From assembly GCA_022410635.1 (NCBI GenBank), contig JAJVDF010000140.1, forward strand, positions 1,343,417 to 1,407,416: a DNA stretch of 64,000 nucleotides, written 5' to 3'. Origin of the DNA: Tretioscincus oriximinensis (taxonomy: Eukaryota; Chordata; Lepidosauria; Squamata; Gymnophthalmidae). Below the pieces are notes generated by a model. The model was given only the letters and a program-made list of their open reading frames with translations. It searched no databases and had not been told where the DNA came from. The position numbers and the translations under genes were made by a program. Positions 44,701-54,774 of this stretch are shown here, piece after piece; the stretch's first letter is position 1; each line of letters begins with the position of its first letter.

Positions 44701-47700
44701 CATCCATTACTGGATCTAATGAATAAGACTGAACCTTTTTATGATATACTACTGAATGCTTATTTATGTACAGACATACGAGCAATTTGATTATATAAAG
44801 ACATTGATGCATTGGATACTATATATGGTGTATTTGGTCATATATCTGTAGCGAGGGGATTCAGTTATTACGTAATGTGTGCCTTTTTCTCTGTGTCTCT
44901 ACCGTTGGATTTGAGGCTTCCTATAATGCCTAGTGTTGTTGCCATTTCCTTTTTTAAAGTTTGAATATAAGTGGTACTTGATTTTATTTTTTATTTTTAT
45001 CTGTATTTTCAGACAACTCCAAAGTATTGCTTTTTCCTATTAGTATAGTCTCTATTAGAATTAATTCAGTATAAAGATTGTTATTATGAATAGATTCAGA
45101 ATTTTATCTTAAATTCACTAAGGAAAAGGTCTGTCATGCTTTCCTTTTGTATGTATTATGTAGGGGTTTTTTTCAGCTAGTGTCTTGCAATTGATTTAGA
45201 TGTGTTTAGTCCAACGATAGTCCTCCTAATGTTACTCACGGCAGTCAAGAGTTGTCATTTAACATAAGCTGGATGGTTATAGTTGGACCTCCCTGATTAG
45301 ACTGTACCTCTGGACATCCTGGAATAATTGAGGGAAATAGATGTTGACGTTCAAAATACAGTTTGGTTGGGAGAAGGGACCTATTGTAGACATGACAACT
45401 GTCATCTGTCCTTTTTGGCACAAACATTTCAATAGTCAATTTGTCTGGAGATGAAGAGTTTACGATCCCTCTGCTAAGAGATTTGTTTTTCAAAAGTTTC
45501 AAGAACTGGATAAGAAAAGCAAGCAAGCAACTTTTGAGATATACATAAAAAGTCAGTAGAGTCTTGTCCTTGATACAGCTGTATGAAAAATGTTGTTGTA
45601 ACTGATATGAATCCTCTAGCTTTTTCCACCTTCATTGTGCATGTGTTCTTGTTTGCTTGCTTTTTTGTAATTTGAATGCCTCTTCTTCATCTTGGTCTTG
45701 TTCAGGGATGATAGTGTGCAAGACAAAGTTCTCCAACCTTCATGGGTCTGAGATACTACATGAAATTCTTTGTATTTGCTGTTGATGTTGGTGGGAGAAT
45801 GGACAAAGCATAGGTTCTATTTGTTAACAAATAGAACTTGAAGCTTCTCTTTGACTAGTGAGGGGAAACCCTTCCTAATAAACCATTGAGTTGGTTATTT
45901 GTTTCTGTGGTTTTCGGTTTTTACGCAAAGATGGGTTTCGGTACATCCACGCTGTGTTTAGAATCTCTGTTCTAGATAAACTTGATGAGCAGTCCAAACT
46001 ATTCCTCAGAATTTACATCAAATTAATTACGGTGGGGAGGGGATCTGTGGTAGCTATTTATTCCCCTATTCCTATGCTACCATATGCCTTCAGAGTATGA
46101 ACTGTTACCTTCTTTTATTCTAGGTTTTTAGAGATCCTTTCCATGACAACTTTATAGTTGATCACTACCTTAGTTTTTTCTTTAAGAAGTGAGACTTCAG
46201 GTTATTGTGGTGTTGCATTTCTGTGCCCATAAAGGAATATAACCTCAGAATTCTTGTCCCTGGCAGAACGTGGACTGGCCCAGCCTGGAGTCCTGCACAA
46301 AGCATTTCTTCTGTCCTTATATCTATACAATCCCTAATGACCGAGAACCCTTATCACAACGAGCCAGGCTTTGAACAGGTACATACCTTTGTCTTTGGCG
46401 TATAGAACTCTTCCCCATAAGGATGGTAGATTATTTATTTATATTTACATCTAGTTCTTGCTTGCTAAGCTTTGTCTTTATAAATCAAAATCTTTGCAAG
46501 CTAATATTATTTTTAATAATAATATTTTATATTTTGTAAAAATAGGCAAGCAACTTCATCTTGGTTGTCAAAAGGTTACAGATTTCTACTGTAAGAATAT
46601 CCAGTTTGTATTAGTTCACTGTCCTTGATCAATTAATTACTTAATAGATGCAGTATTAGTTAAATGGGGTTATCAGTTAGCATTCTGCATTTGGGGTTGA
46701 ATAAATTGATTAGTATTTTTCTATTGCATATTATTAGCAGTACTAATTATAGATTTTTTCCCAGTATTTTGTCTTTTTTATTACATCAGAGTTATAGATT
46801 ATGTTTCTTGAATTCTGTTTTTGTTCTTTCAGGAAAGGCATCCAGGAGACAGTAAAAACTACAATGAGTGTATTCGACATGAGACCATCAGGGTTGCTGT
46901 GTGTGACATGCTGGAAGGGAAATGTCCCTGTCCAGAGCCATTACGGTATTCTGCTGGCTTAACTCCCAGGCCTAGGTTTGGAGGGAGAGGTGACAGTCTT
47001 GTGCCGTGGAAACCTGCTTAGCAGTATGAATTCCATGGCTTTGTATTCATTACTTCAGTAACTGCGATTAATATTTGCTACCAAAAATAAAAGGTTGCAA
47101 TGACAAAATACTCTCCTATTAGTCCTTTCCATCCTAGATATTTCAGCTGCAACAATAATATATAATATTTAGTGAGTTAATGATAGGAGGCATTTGGGGA
47201 CACATCCTTTTCATCCAGTTGTACTTCTCATCTTTTTCTGGCCTAGCGTTCAACTGTTTTGTCTGCATTATTCCTTATTGTCAGGTAGAGAAAAGTAATC
47301 TGTGATTTTCATTTGATCTAGTGGAATATGGCTGTATGCACAGTACAATGGGCTACCAGCCCTAATGTCTTACTCCTGCCTCTCCTTCTGTTTCTCTTCC
47401 ACCCCTCCTCTTTGTACCTGGTCTGCCTCCTTTCTGGGTGCTCCGCCCAGGTGGTATATTCCTGAAGCAGCTCAGATCGGGCAGTGTGGGCATATTGTGG
47501 TTTGGAGTGAGTGGTGGTGTGTGGTGTTCTGCCTGGTTGGTGCAGGGCCCTGGCAATTCAGGATGAACCACCTGTGGCGGCTTGCAGGAGGGCGGGCTTA
47601 CAGTCACCTTTAGTTCAGTCACCTCAATAGGAGACTGATCACCGCAGCACACTTTAGTGATATAGATAGTCTATGGCTATAGAAGCTTGATAATAAGTGT

Positions 47701-50230
47701 TTTGACCAACTTGCTGAATTGCTAAACATACAGAGACACCTTAAACACTGAGGAATGATAACTGTCAAATTTGGGATTTTACTTTACACTTCCCTGTTTT
47801 TGTTTACTAGAGGTGTTATGGAGAAGTCCTTCATGGAGTATTATGACTTTTATGAGGGTGTATGCAAAGAGCGGCTTCACCTCCAAGGACAGACAATGCA
47901 GGTAAACCTTTTTTCTGCGGAAGATTTTGTTTTGTCTTTGAAAATTTCTCTGTGTGGCATAATAATAATGATAATGATGTTGATAATGATGGTGATAGTG
48001 ATGGTGATGGTTGTAGTTGTTGTACTTGCATTATTTAAGACATTATTTATTTCACCAAAGAGCATAAACACATAATAAAAAGAAAACAATCCAGCCACCA
48101 GGCAGGTATTCAACTATAGCAATTTCATGGGTTTCCTTGGTAAATGAAATGGTGAAGGCGTCTAACATCTGCATGTCTCCTGGCCTGGCTTACTGCCACA
48201 TAGTCTGCTGGTTGAGTTCTTAAGAAAGGAGTCTACTATTATACCAGACTACGTGGCCAAATACAGTCTATATTCTGTCCTATACAGTCAGTGCTTACTG
48301 GGAGTGGAAGAACTTTCTTTAGATTGCACCATAAGTTAGAAAATGGCACTTTGTCTCTTTCCTAAATAGCAATAGTGATAAAGGTGGAAATGGCCTTTGA
48401 ATATCAATAGAATGTTTGTTTTTGTTGTACTCATGAAATGTGGTCGCTAAAGAAATGATAAGATTATTTTTCAAATGAAAGTGTCATACTAGAAGAAAAA
48501 GAACTGGGTTCTTATACCCCGCTTTTCTCACCTTTCAAAGGGACTCAAAGGGGCTTACAAGGGTATTTTGCCTGAAGGCTTACATTCTATCTTCCCCACC
48601 AGGCTGTGGTGGTTCCCATTTATCTACTTGCAGTCAGTTGCAATTCTTGCTTTCAAATAGCTGGGTTGGTTAGAGCTACAGGCTAGCAGGTGCTCACCCC
48701 TCCCCATGTCCGACACAGGGCTTCGAAACCCGATCTCCCAGATGAGAGACCGTTTCCTTAGCAACTGAGCCATACTAGGACTTAAGAATCCAGTGCTCAT
48801 AACCCCACTTTTGGCAACAAAGTCCTTTGAGTCATTGCCTCTTAATTGAGAGGAAGCTTGATTGTTTGTCTTCAAATATCTGAAAATCTGTCACAGTGTA
48901 GTGAGTTCAGCAATATTCTCACTTGGACAAGGAAAGACTAGTAGCAACAGTATAAAAATGCAACAGAGTAGATAAAATTAGATATTAGAAAAAACCTTTT
49001 GATAGTAAAGGTGATCAGCCAGTGGAATAGTTGCACAAGAGGTAGTGAGATCTTCTTTACGAAAAGTCTTCAGAGCTAAGTTATCTATTTGGGATGATTT
49101 AGCGAATCCCTCATTGACCAGGAAGTTTGATCCAATGACCTGAAGATCCATTTTAAGAACTAGATTGATCTCTGAATTGTTCTTGAGCACTTTGGATGAA
49201 AAGTGAGTTAATGGAAAGCCATAATGGTTATGCTAGAATTTCCTATGTAATCCCATGACCATTTATTAAGTAAACTGACTGTATACAGGAAATTTGGGGG
49301 TTGAAGGGCTTCAGTAATGCGATTGATATGGTTGCATTTGGAAATATCATCTCATTTTCTTGCCTGATGTACAGTATACCAAAATAGTAAAACATGCAGT
49401 GCCAATCTGACCCAATAGGCGCAAAGTTCTTGGATTGTAACTCTTCATTTTTAGAAGTGCTGGAGCTTTGGAAGAACGTAGATGATTTTGAAAAACGTCC
49501 GCCTCTTTTCATTTTTAGCTCATGTCCACGGAATATCTTAAGTTAGTTTTTTCCCCCCTCCTTTTAGGATCCCTTTGGTGAGAAGAGAGGACACTTTGAC
49601 TACCAATCCCTTCTAGTGCGTTTGCAAGGAATCCGTCTGAAGGTGCAGGAGAAACATCAGCAGGAGAACCCAGACATAGACTCAGAAAGCAGCTCTTCGG
49701 AAACAGAGACAGACACTCAAGGGAGCATTAAGGCTTAAATGTCTCCCACTTGACTTCTTGGGTACCCAAGATATGGGGTGGGATCATCTGACTCCAGGCA
49801 CTGTGGAGGACCCCCAACAAGACCTGAGAACCGGTCTGGTTCCAGCATGGAGAGAATAGGGGTGAAGACGCATCTTTTTATGGTCTCCTTCAGTGCTTGG
49901 TAAACAAAAGAGGATTTGATGCTAAAAACTGATCTAAGGTTATGTCAGGCTGTATTCTGAAAATGGTCCTTTCTCTGCTGGAGACCAATGAGCAAGTGGC
50001 ATATCGGCATTCTGGAAGAACCTCTGATGGGTGGGTTTCTGTCCTCCTCAAATCTAAAAGAGCATGAGGTAGCGCATGACTCCGTGTTCAGACGTCTTTG
50101 TTTCAAAACATAACCATATATATTTCTTGCACCTCTCAGCTTACATCCACACCATGGTGGACTCTCAACAACCAAGTCTGTTAAAGCACTTTTTATAGTT
50201 TAAATAAAGTCCCATTTTCATATTTGCTTT
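29640..50230 (+). CDS. UBE2Z: UBE2Z gene: ubiquitin-conjugating enzyme E2 Z (7 coding exons, whole gene span)
   Basis: E2 enzyme (also called USE1) that receives ubiquitin or FAT10 from the E1 UBA6 as a thioester on its catalytic cysteine and passes it to E3 ligases or substrates. Seven coding exons join in frame to 369 residues from the second ATG at 29795. Residues 1-100 or so are a low-complexity Ala/Gly/Ser/Pro extension. The UBC fold follows: the KEPPPGMF segment, the TPYEGGFF and [10 protein letters not shown] strands, then the RFNPNFY segment and the active-site Cys203 in NGKVCLSIL. The C-terminal extension includes EMPTY-free acidic serine-rich residues at the end ([12 protein letters not shown]). 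Human UBE2Z, as I recall it, has 354 residues with Cys188; the 15-residue difference lies almost entirely in the N-terminal extension. The gene faces SNF8 tail to tail, as in human. Confidence 0.96.
29792..30156 (+). CDS. UBE2Z: UBE2Z exon 1 (start codon, low-complexity N-terminus)
   Basis: Two adjacent ATGs lie at 29792 and 29795. The second gives [11 protein letters not shown], matching the conserved MAESP start. The exon has strings of GCN and GGN codons, including an eight-alanine run near 30040. It ends LLRIKR with donor CG|GTGAGG at 30157, leaving phase 2. Coordinates include the first ATG; translation from 29795 is preferred. Confidence 0.93.
30590..30975. repeat. LINE-derived dispersed repeat, copy 2
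   Basis: TTTATTTATTTATTTATTTA, CCCCGCCCCATACC, GGTCTCAGGGC, then GGAGACTATTCCAAAAACTG, GGGGGCAACCACCGAGAAG and GCAGGTTGGTATGGGAGAAG. Homologous to 7770-8105, longer and better preserved. Confidence 0.6.
31190..31310. repeat. Palindromic short repeat, family E, copy 1
   Basis: Starts TAGGCCTTGTTTTTATAG and ends TGCAAACAGGGCCCTA, with the inner inverted pair ACACATTCTAG/CACATTAGATGTGTT. A related copy lies at 41865-41955. Confidence 0.5.
32690..32930. repeat. SINE-like fragment
   Basis: GAGGGTTCAATCCTCAGCC (B-box like) and CCAAGAAAATTGCATAGAGGTGCCC, the latter shared with about 13110-13150. Confidence 0.45.
33067..37951 (+). mobile_element. L1-type LINE, 4.9 kb, with 16-bp target-site duplication, in UBE2Z intron 1
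   Basis: Flanked by AGAAGGCCTGGATATA at 33051-33066 and 37952-37967. ORF2 begins near 33787 ([19 protein letters not shown]). Endonuclease (MGDFN near 34176) and reverse transcriptase (RQGCPLS near 35908, YADDL near 36026, KYLGI near 36206) motifs are visible, as is a [11 protein letters not shown] zinc-knuckle-like region near 37280. Frames are broken many times by stops and indels, so it is dead. An AATAAA lies near the 3' end. Only about 700 bp precede ORF2, with no ORF1 recognised, so the copy is probably 5'-truncated. Confidence 0.9.
35296..35540 (+). mobile_element. Sauria-type tRNA-derived SINE nested in the L1
   Basis: Starts GAGAGCCAGTTTGGTGTAGT with B-box GTTCGATTCCCC. Contains GACCTTGGGCCAGTCACAG and ends GGGGGATATAAGTACAAATAAA. 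It splits L1 ORF2, so it is younger than the L1. Confidence 0.85.
37968..39158. other. UBE2Z: UBE2Z intron 1, right part
   Basis: A poly(C) run at about 38520-38530. No other feature recognised. Confidence 0.4.
39159..39231 (+). CDS. UBE2Z: UBE2Z exon 2
   Basis: The acceptor CTTTTCAG follows a long T tract. The exon completes Arg and adds 24 residues starting [14 protein letters not shown], the first helix and strand of the UBC fold. The donor is AAG|GTAGGC. Confidence 0.95.
39232..40796. other. UBE2Z: UBE2Z intron 2, left part
   Basis: Short ORFs only, with no recognisable domain. Confidence 0.4.
40797..41667 (-). mobile_element. Young CR1 LINE, 5'-truncated, with 12-bp flanking duplication
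   Basis: The direct repeat TGACTTTGCATT lies at 40785-40796 and 41668-41679. The minus strand has 214 codons open (41650-41006) of the CR1 reverse-transcriptase C-terminus: [30 protein letters not shown], then [17 protein letters not shown]. Relative to the copy at 16898-17480, about 28 codons are deleted after GIDRVNR. The 3' tail is TTCTTATGTTCTTATGTTC. Confidence 0.9.
41680..44187. other. UBE2Z: UBE2Z intron 2, right part
   Basis: Contains short repeats at 41865-41955 (family E) and 43395-43545 (inverted-arm repeat), and a very degenerate Sauria-SINE-like stretch near 43030-43260. Otherwise nothing. Confidence 0.4.
43395..43545. repeat. Diverged inverted-arm repeat copy
   Basis: GTGAGCTTTCATAAACTCATGC and AAGGTGCTACTAGACTCCC match the family at 24036-24212. 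Confidence 0.45.
44188..44375 (+). CDS. UBE2Z: UBE2Z exon 3 (active-site cysteine)
   Basis: Sixty-two codons plus two bases, starting [16 protein letters not shown]. It contains the [10 protein letters not shown] strand and NGKVCLSIL, whose Cys (203 counted from MAESP) is the thioester site. The donor GG|GTAAGG is phase 2. Confidence 0.97.
44480..44880. repeat. Possible retroelement end in UBE2Z intron 3
   Basis: Starts CGCTGAAGAAGGAATACGAA, then unusual runs of ATGGAT, TTTGGAC and ATACCTGGAACATACCTGG. It resembles the terminal repeat of a Penelope-like or LTR element in style only; family not confirmed. Confidence 0.3.
44881..46266. other. UBE2Z: UBE2Z intron 3, remainder
   Basis: A minus-strand ORF of 93 codons (45526-45245) shows no recognised domain. 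Possibly old retroelement coding sequence; not assigned. Confidence 0.35.
46267..46378 (+). CDS. UBE2Z: UBE2Z exon 4
   Basis: Completes Gly and adds 37 residues starting [12 protein letters not shown], the conserved stretch after the active site, ending NEPGFEQ. The donor is CAG|GTACAT. Confidence 0.97.
46833..46945 (+). CDS. UBE2Z: UBE2Z exon 5
   Basis: Thirty-seven codons plus two bases, [17 protein letters not shown] through CPCPEPL, part of the UBE2Z-specific C-terminal extension. The donor CG|GTATTC is weak but is supported by the in-frame join to exon 6. Confidence 0.96.
47350..47660. other. UBE2Z: GC-rich stretch in UBE2Z intron 5
   Basis: Clearly more GC-rich than its surroundings, with overlapping ORFs on both strands and no recognised product. 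Possibly a fragment of a retroelement; family unknown. Confidence 0.3.
47811..47901 (+). CDS. UBE2Z: UBE2Z exon 6
   Basis: Completes Arg and adds 30 residues beginning [15 protein letters not shown] and ending LHLQGQTMQ. The acceptor is TTTACTAG and the donor is CAG|GTAAAC. Confidence 0.96.
47960..48030. repeat. Imperfect trinucleotide microsatellite in UBE2Z intron 6
   Basis: Runs of ATAATGATAATGATG and GATGGTGATAGTGATGG, then GTTGTTG. Confidence 0.85.
48490..48775 (-). mobile_element. tRNA-derived SINE, copy 4, in UBE2Z intron 6
   Basis: The same 3'-end to 5'-end order as 9421-9731: CTTATACCCCGCTTTTCTCACC first, then GGGCTTCGAAACCCGATCTCC and CAACTGAGCC. Confidence 0.75.
48900..49150 (+). 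repeat. Old CR1/L2-like LINE fragment
   Basis: Contains CAGTGGAATAGTTGCAC and AGAGGTAGTGAGATCTTC, resembling the region of CR1-type LINEs that encodes WN.LP..V. Heavily decayed. Confidence 0.35.
49568..49738 (+). CDS. UBE2Z: UBE2Z exon 7 (C-terminus, stop)
   Basis: Fifty-six codons starting [16 protein letters not shown], then a charged region and an acidic Ser/Glu/Thr tail, ending GSIKA with TAA at 49736-49738. The last 30 residues are the least like the human protein as I recall it. Confidence 0.95.
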   Translation, partial: DPFGEKRGHFDYQSLLVRLQGIRLKVQEKHQQENPDIDSESSSSETETDTQGSIKA

Positions 50231-52200
50231 GTTGTAGCTTCCCAGTCGGGTTGATACTGCCTGTCTTAAAACAGACCAAAGAGGATAAACTTTTGCTGGA
50301 ACCGGGCTTTATTAGAAAACGAAAACAAAAGCTTCCCAAGTTTTATAGTTCTCCCCTCCCCACTTGGAATTCAGATAGAAAAGGGATAAGAGGACACAAA
50401 GGATCCTCAATTTCAAATGAACAACCTTGTTGGATAATGAAGCACTCAAAAGGTGACTTTAATGTTAAGTATTAAGCACTGTTTTTGGCGTTACCAAGAA
50501 AAATAAATTCTCCCCCTGTTGAGCTGAAAGTTTTTGAAGGGTCACCATTGCAATTCAGGGAAAACTGTTAGAGAATACAGTTCTGTACAGTTGATAATCG
50601 TTTCCATTAAGAAAAGTGAACATGTGTGGGTAACTTCAGTGAAAAAGCAAAGTTTGTCTGCCGCTTTGGTGATGCAGTATCAGGCATTGCTATTAAAGCA
50701 CCTCAAACCTCTACCTTGTGAAAGTAGAGTTGAGATTTGATAATTTCCATAAGGATGCTAATGATGGAAGAGATATAAATGTCAGTCCAAGTTGGATGAT
50801 AAGCCTGGAGAGCAAACAGGAACTGTTGGAATGCTCTGAAGGACTAGATCTTGTTTTTGACAAGAGCTACTATTGAAAGCCAATTACAAAAGAGATGCAT
50901 GTGTTTGTCCAATCTGCCATGAATCCTTTTTCCTGGATCACTCCATGGTAAAATAGATTGAGAAGACTCCAGACTAAAAATATGCTTTTTGAGGATCAGC
51001 TTCTGGGATATCTTTAATGATCTTTCAGCCAGAAATTTTTCCTTGAAGTTCAAAAGTCCAAGGTCTTTCTACGTAGAAAGAGTCAGATTCTTGAATATTT
51101 TGTGTTTGATTTTAGGCTGAGTTTTGAGATGTCTGAAAACTGGCATGGGGCTCTTATTTGTAGTAAGAGTGCTGAGGGCAAGGCAGGTTTCTAACAAGCA
51201 GCTATATTGGGTAGAGTAGAATAAATACAAACCTAATAATACTTTGAACTATGCAGATCTAACTTCCCGCCTGCCTGCTGAGAGCTGTGTTTGATAATAG
51301 GTAGTTTATTACTGGCAGATCAACAGCATGGTGTCTTCCAGCTATGCCTGCATCTATGAATTGCAAAATATGGAATAGAGGAGGGGGACAGACAATTTAA
51401 TGCTGCTTAATATTATCTAGAAACTTTTCATTTAGCAAAGCTAATTTAAGTACATTTGCTTTTAGGAACAGGATGCAATTCTAGCATTTTATCTGATCTC
51501 CCCCTCGGACCATGAAGGAGGGAATCTAGCAAGGGTTAAGAATGAAATTCCAATTGTAATGCAAGTTAGTATTATAGATGATTTGTGGAGAGAACATCAT
51601 GAGGTGGAACTACTTTTTATCATGTTCACATTTGATCTTGTCGGAAATGAGACAGCAAAAAGAACAGGAAAACCGGCCCTTAGTCTCCATTAAGGATTTT
51701 CGCTACTCAGTTAATTTTTAGTCATATCAATAGGACTAAGGTGGGCCTTATATACTTTGAACTCTGCTAGTTGTATACATTTGTTTCCCCCCGTTTTTGT
51801 AGTCATCAACAATTGGAGGTAATGTTGTATTAAAGCACTTGTGCTTTCAGAAATTTGTTACCAGATGCATGTTGTCTGTTGAGCCATTACTTAACTTTTC
51901 AAAGGAAAACATGAAAATGCCTTATGCAGTTGTTCCTTTTCACACAGCTCACATTTGGATGAAGGGGAAAAAAGAGGAATATTATTTTCAAATTGCCCAG
52001 CATCATCTATCAGCTGTTTCCATTTCAAAAGTGACAATCCCAGGTGACTGATCTAGACAAATGTTTAATGACTGAATTATGGGCCTCACAAGCTCAAACA
52101 ACATGCAAATGTACAAGGGTCTTTAAAAAGNAAAACTTGTTTAATTACTATTGTACATAAAGGATTTTTTGGGGGGTGCAATAAAATTTGTTTTGTCAGG
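49739..52200 (+). other. UBE2Z: UBE2Z 3'UTR, with alternative poly(A) signals
   Basis: AATAAA hexamers occur at 50203-50208, 50502-50507 and 52180-52185. The whole 2.4 kb lacks any repeat I recognise, while repeats resume straight after 52300. That contrast suggests a long 3'UTR reaching the last signal, with shorter isoforms at the first two. Length is inferred, not seen. Confidence 0.55.
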
Positions 52201-52339
52201 ATCTCAAGTTATTTTATGTGGTCTCCTGACTAAGTTTGAGAGATTCATACCAGAAAAGGGTGTTCTGTTTTTTTATACATATTAAAAGACATGAATATTT
52301 CTCTACTCAGGTTTGAATATTCAATAGTAGTATCAGAAG

Positions 52340-52565
52340 AAAAAAATAAGAGAGGGGTATCTGTGGAATTTACTACCAGAAAAAGTAACAACCAGCCTGG
52401 ATAGCTTTAAGTAAGGATTCAACAAGTTCATGAAATACAAGGTTATCTATGGCAACTAGAATTAGGTGCCGAGATAAATTCCTCCAGATTGGAAAAATGC
52501 CTTTCATTTGTGGAGTCAAGAGTACTGGGTCATGGTCTGATCTAGCAGCTCTTGTGTTTTTAGCA
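52340..52565 (+). mobile_element. CR1-like LINE 3' fragment
   Basis: CTGTGGAATTTACTACCAG, AGCTTTAAGTAAGGATTC and GTCATGGTCTGATCTAGCAGC. Confidence 0.55.
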
Positions 52566-52590
52566 CTATGAAGTGATTAATCCAATTCTG

Positions 52591-52941
52591 AGGCCCTGTC
52601 TATACGGAGCCTTATTCTTGGTAACAGCTCAGGATAGAGCTTCACCATACACATGCCAATATAGACTAGGCTGACCAGATGACCCCTTTTTTGGGGGGGT
52701 TGAAAACCCGGTTTTGGGGTGCCTCCCAGTTTTTTCTGAGGAAATTTTTTTTCAAAAAAAGGTTTTTTTTCAATTTTTTTTCTCAAAAAACCTGGAGGCA
52801 CCCCAAAAATGGGTTTTCAAACCTACCCACCCAAAAGGGGTCACCTGGCCAGCCTAGACTGTGGCCTACACTAGCATGTGGTTTGCAGGCTCCTATTCTG
52901 AGGTCCAGACCAGAATAAGGCTCCGTGTGAACAGGGCCTTA
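52591..52941. mobile_element. MITE family B, long copy, interrupted by a second MITE
   Basis: Ends are AGGCCCTGTCTATACGGAGC and, reversed, AAGGCCCTGTTCACACGGAGC. Both continue CTTATTCTTGG/CTTATTCTGG. The inner halves are split at 52667-52856 by a TAGGCTGACC-family element. Confidence 0.7.
52667..52856. mobile_element. TAGGCTGACC-family MITE, nested copy
   Basis: Long terminal inverted repeats: TAGGCTGACCAGATGACCCC, a G run, then AAAACCCGGTTTTGGGGTGCC, mirrored on the right. Flanks share only a partial direct repeat. Confidence 0.8.
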
Positions 52942-53214
52942 CNACCAGCTTTGCTTTGCTTTTTTAACATTCCTTGCTCCTATATCCGGATTAGGTAAGA
53001 GGGCTGTATCCATCAGATGTGTCTGCTTTATTCCCCCCAGCAGNGAAATCCTGAGAGAGATTTTAAAAATCCCATTAACCCTCCATTGCTTGGTGACAAT
53101 GACAGGGACATTGCCACTTGCATTTGTAGGTACAGTATTTTTTGTTGTTACTAAATATAGGTATAATGGGACAAATTGGCTATTGTTTAGACTAAATTAC
53201 TTGGAAATCATGTT

Positions 53215-53460
53215 TTTCTATTTATATTGTTTTATTTATAACATTTATTTTAAAGAGCTTAAGGTAGTGGACATTGTCCTGTTTCCTTATATTTTACTCT
53301 CCCAGCAGCCTGTGAGGTAGGTTTGGCCAAGAGGCAATAATTGGGTGAGAGTCACTCAGTGAGATTCTATGGTTGAGTGGAGATTTGAATTAGAAATTCC
53401 GAAGTTCTAAACAAACACTCTGAGTACTTATGCACTTGCTGTTTTAGAATAATCCCTAGA
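53215..53460 (-). mobile_element. tRNA-derived SINE, second type
   Basis: CAGCCTGTGAGGTAGGTTTGGCC, GAGAGTCACTCAGTGAG and GAGTGGAGATTTGAAT match a common squamate SINE whose tRNA head would be on the right. Confidence 0.5.
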
Positions 53461-53711
53461 GTCCATTCACTGAGCTCAGGGAACGGGACAGCCTCTTCTT
53501 TTTGCAGAAGGATGGAAACAAAAGTGACTGAAGTTTGAATGAGTTTTGAATTTTACTTGGATATCAGTTTTCAGGACTCTGGTCCAGACAGGCCCTCCTC
53601 ACTACAAGTGAACNAGGAGAGATTCCCTAGTACAGTTACACAGGAGAGAGAAATTCACATTTGTTTGGTACAGAGGTCTGCAGAATAGTGTATTAATACA
53701 TTAGCCTAGAC

Positions 53712-53923
53712 TAGGCTGACCAGATGACCCCTTTTTTGGGGGGAGGGGGNCTTAAAAACCCATTTTGGGGGTGCCTCCCAGTTTTTTCTGAGGAAAAAAA
53801 TTAAAAAAACAAAAAACTTTCAAAAAAAATATTTTTTTGAATAGATTTTCCTCAGAAAAAACTGGGAGGCACCCCAAAATTGGATTTTCAAACCCTCCCA
53901 AAAGGGGTCATNTGGTCAGCCTA
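53712..53923. mobile_element. TAGGCTGACC-family MITE with perfect 8-bp duplication
   Basis: Flanked by GCCTAGAC at 53704-53711 and 53924-53931. Mirror-image ends TAGGCTGACCAGATGACCCC and its complement; A/T-rich centre. Confidence 0.85.
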
Positions 53924-54774
53924 GCCTAGACCATTCCAATAGCCTAAGACCAGATTTGTCTGTTTTTTGTGTTCCAACACAAGTATGCTGTAAACACAGA
54001 TTAGGAACAGGGCAGGCCATTTGAGGATGAAACAAGGACTCTTGATTGCATTGATCCAATTGTTTGCTGAACAGGTTCTCAAACACAAGTGCAAACAATA
54101 TCTTCTNATTGCTGCACTCTGCTGGCTCTGGGCAAATATGAAATACAAATCAGATGCTTTTGCAGATCAAAATACATTTTATCTGGTATGTATGAAGTAT
54201 TCATTGCATAAACACATTCAGCCAATAAAACAAAAGGATATTGCAAAACATCTGGGGAAACACTTTTACTTTGATCAAATTGGTGCTGGAGATTACTGGT
54301 GTATTTTGGGTTTCTGAGAAAATGCTACTGGGTTAGGCAACATGGCTGCCAAGGAAAAGGCCAAAGTAACTATTTAGTCTNCTTTTCTCCTCTTGGCACA
54401 AGTTCAAATATATAGAAACTTGCGTATCAGAGAAAAACCAGAAAAGGAGGAGTGCACTTTTTCTATTTTTAAAATTTATTTAACTGGATCCACAGTTTTC
54501 CTGTCAAATAAAAGAAGTAATTTACCACTACCAAATTTAGAATAAAGATGGGTACTGAAAACACTGCTTTTCAAACCATTATTTCTCCTGATCTACAATC
54601 ATTTCCTGGAACAAAGGCATACTAAATGAAATTACCTATTTGTGACTGATCCTATTCAGTTCCACAAGGCCTTTTTTGCACTGTTTGGTAACTCGCTGAA
54701 ATGGGGACTTAGCAAGGAAATTCTCTTGCAGAAAACGTAAAAATTGGCAAATTACAGAGACCCTGTTGCAAATA

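Noticed and set aside
45245..45526. 93-codon minus-strand ORF in UBE2Z intron 3 as a nested gene
   Set aside because: No start context, domain or conservation evidence; possibly old retroelement sequence.
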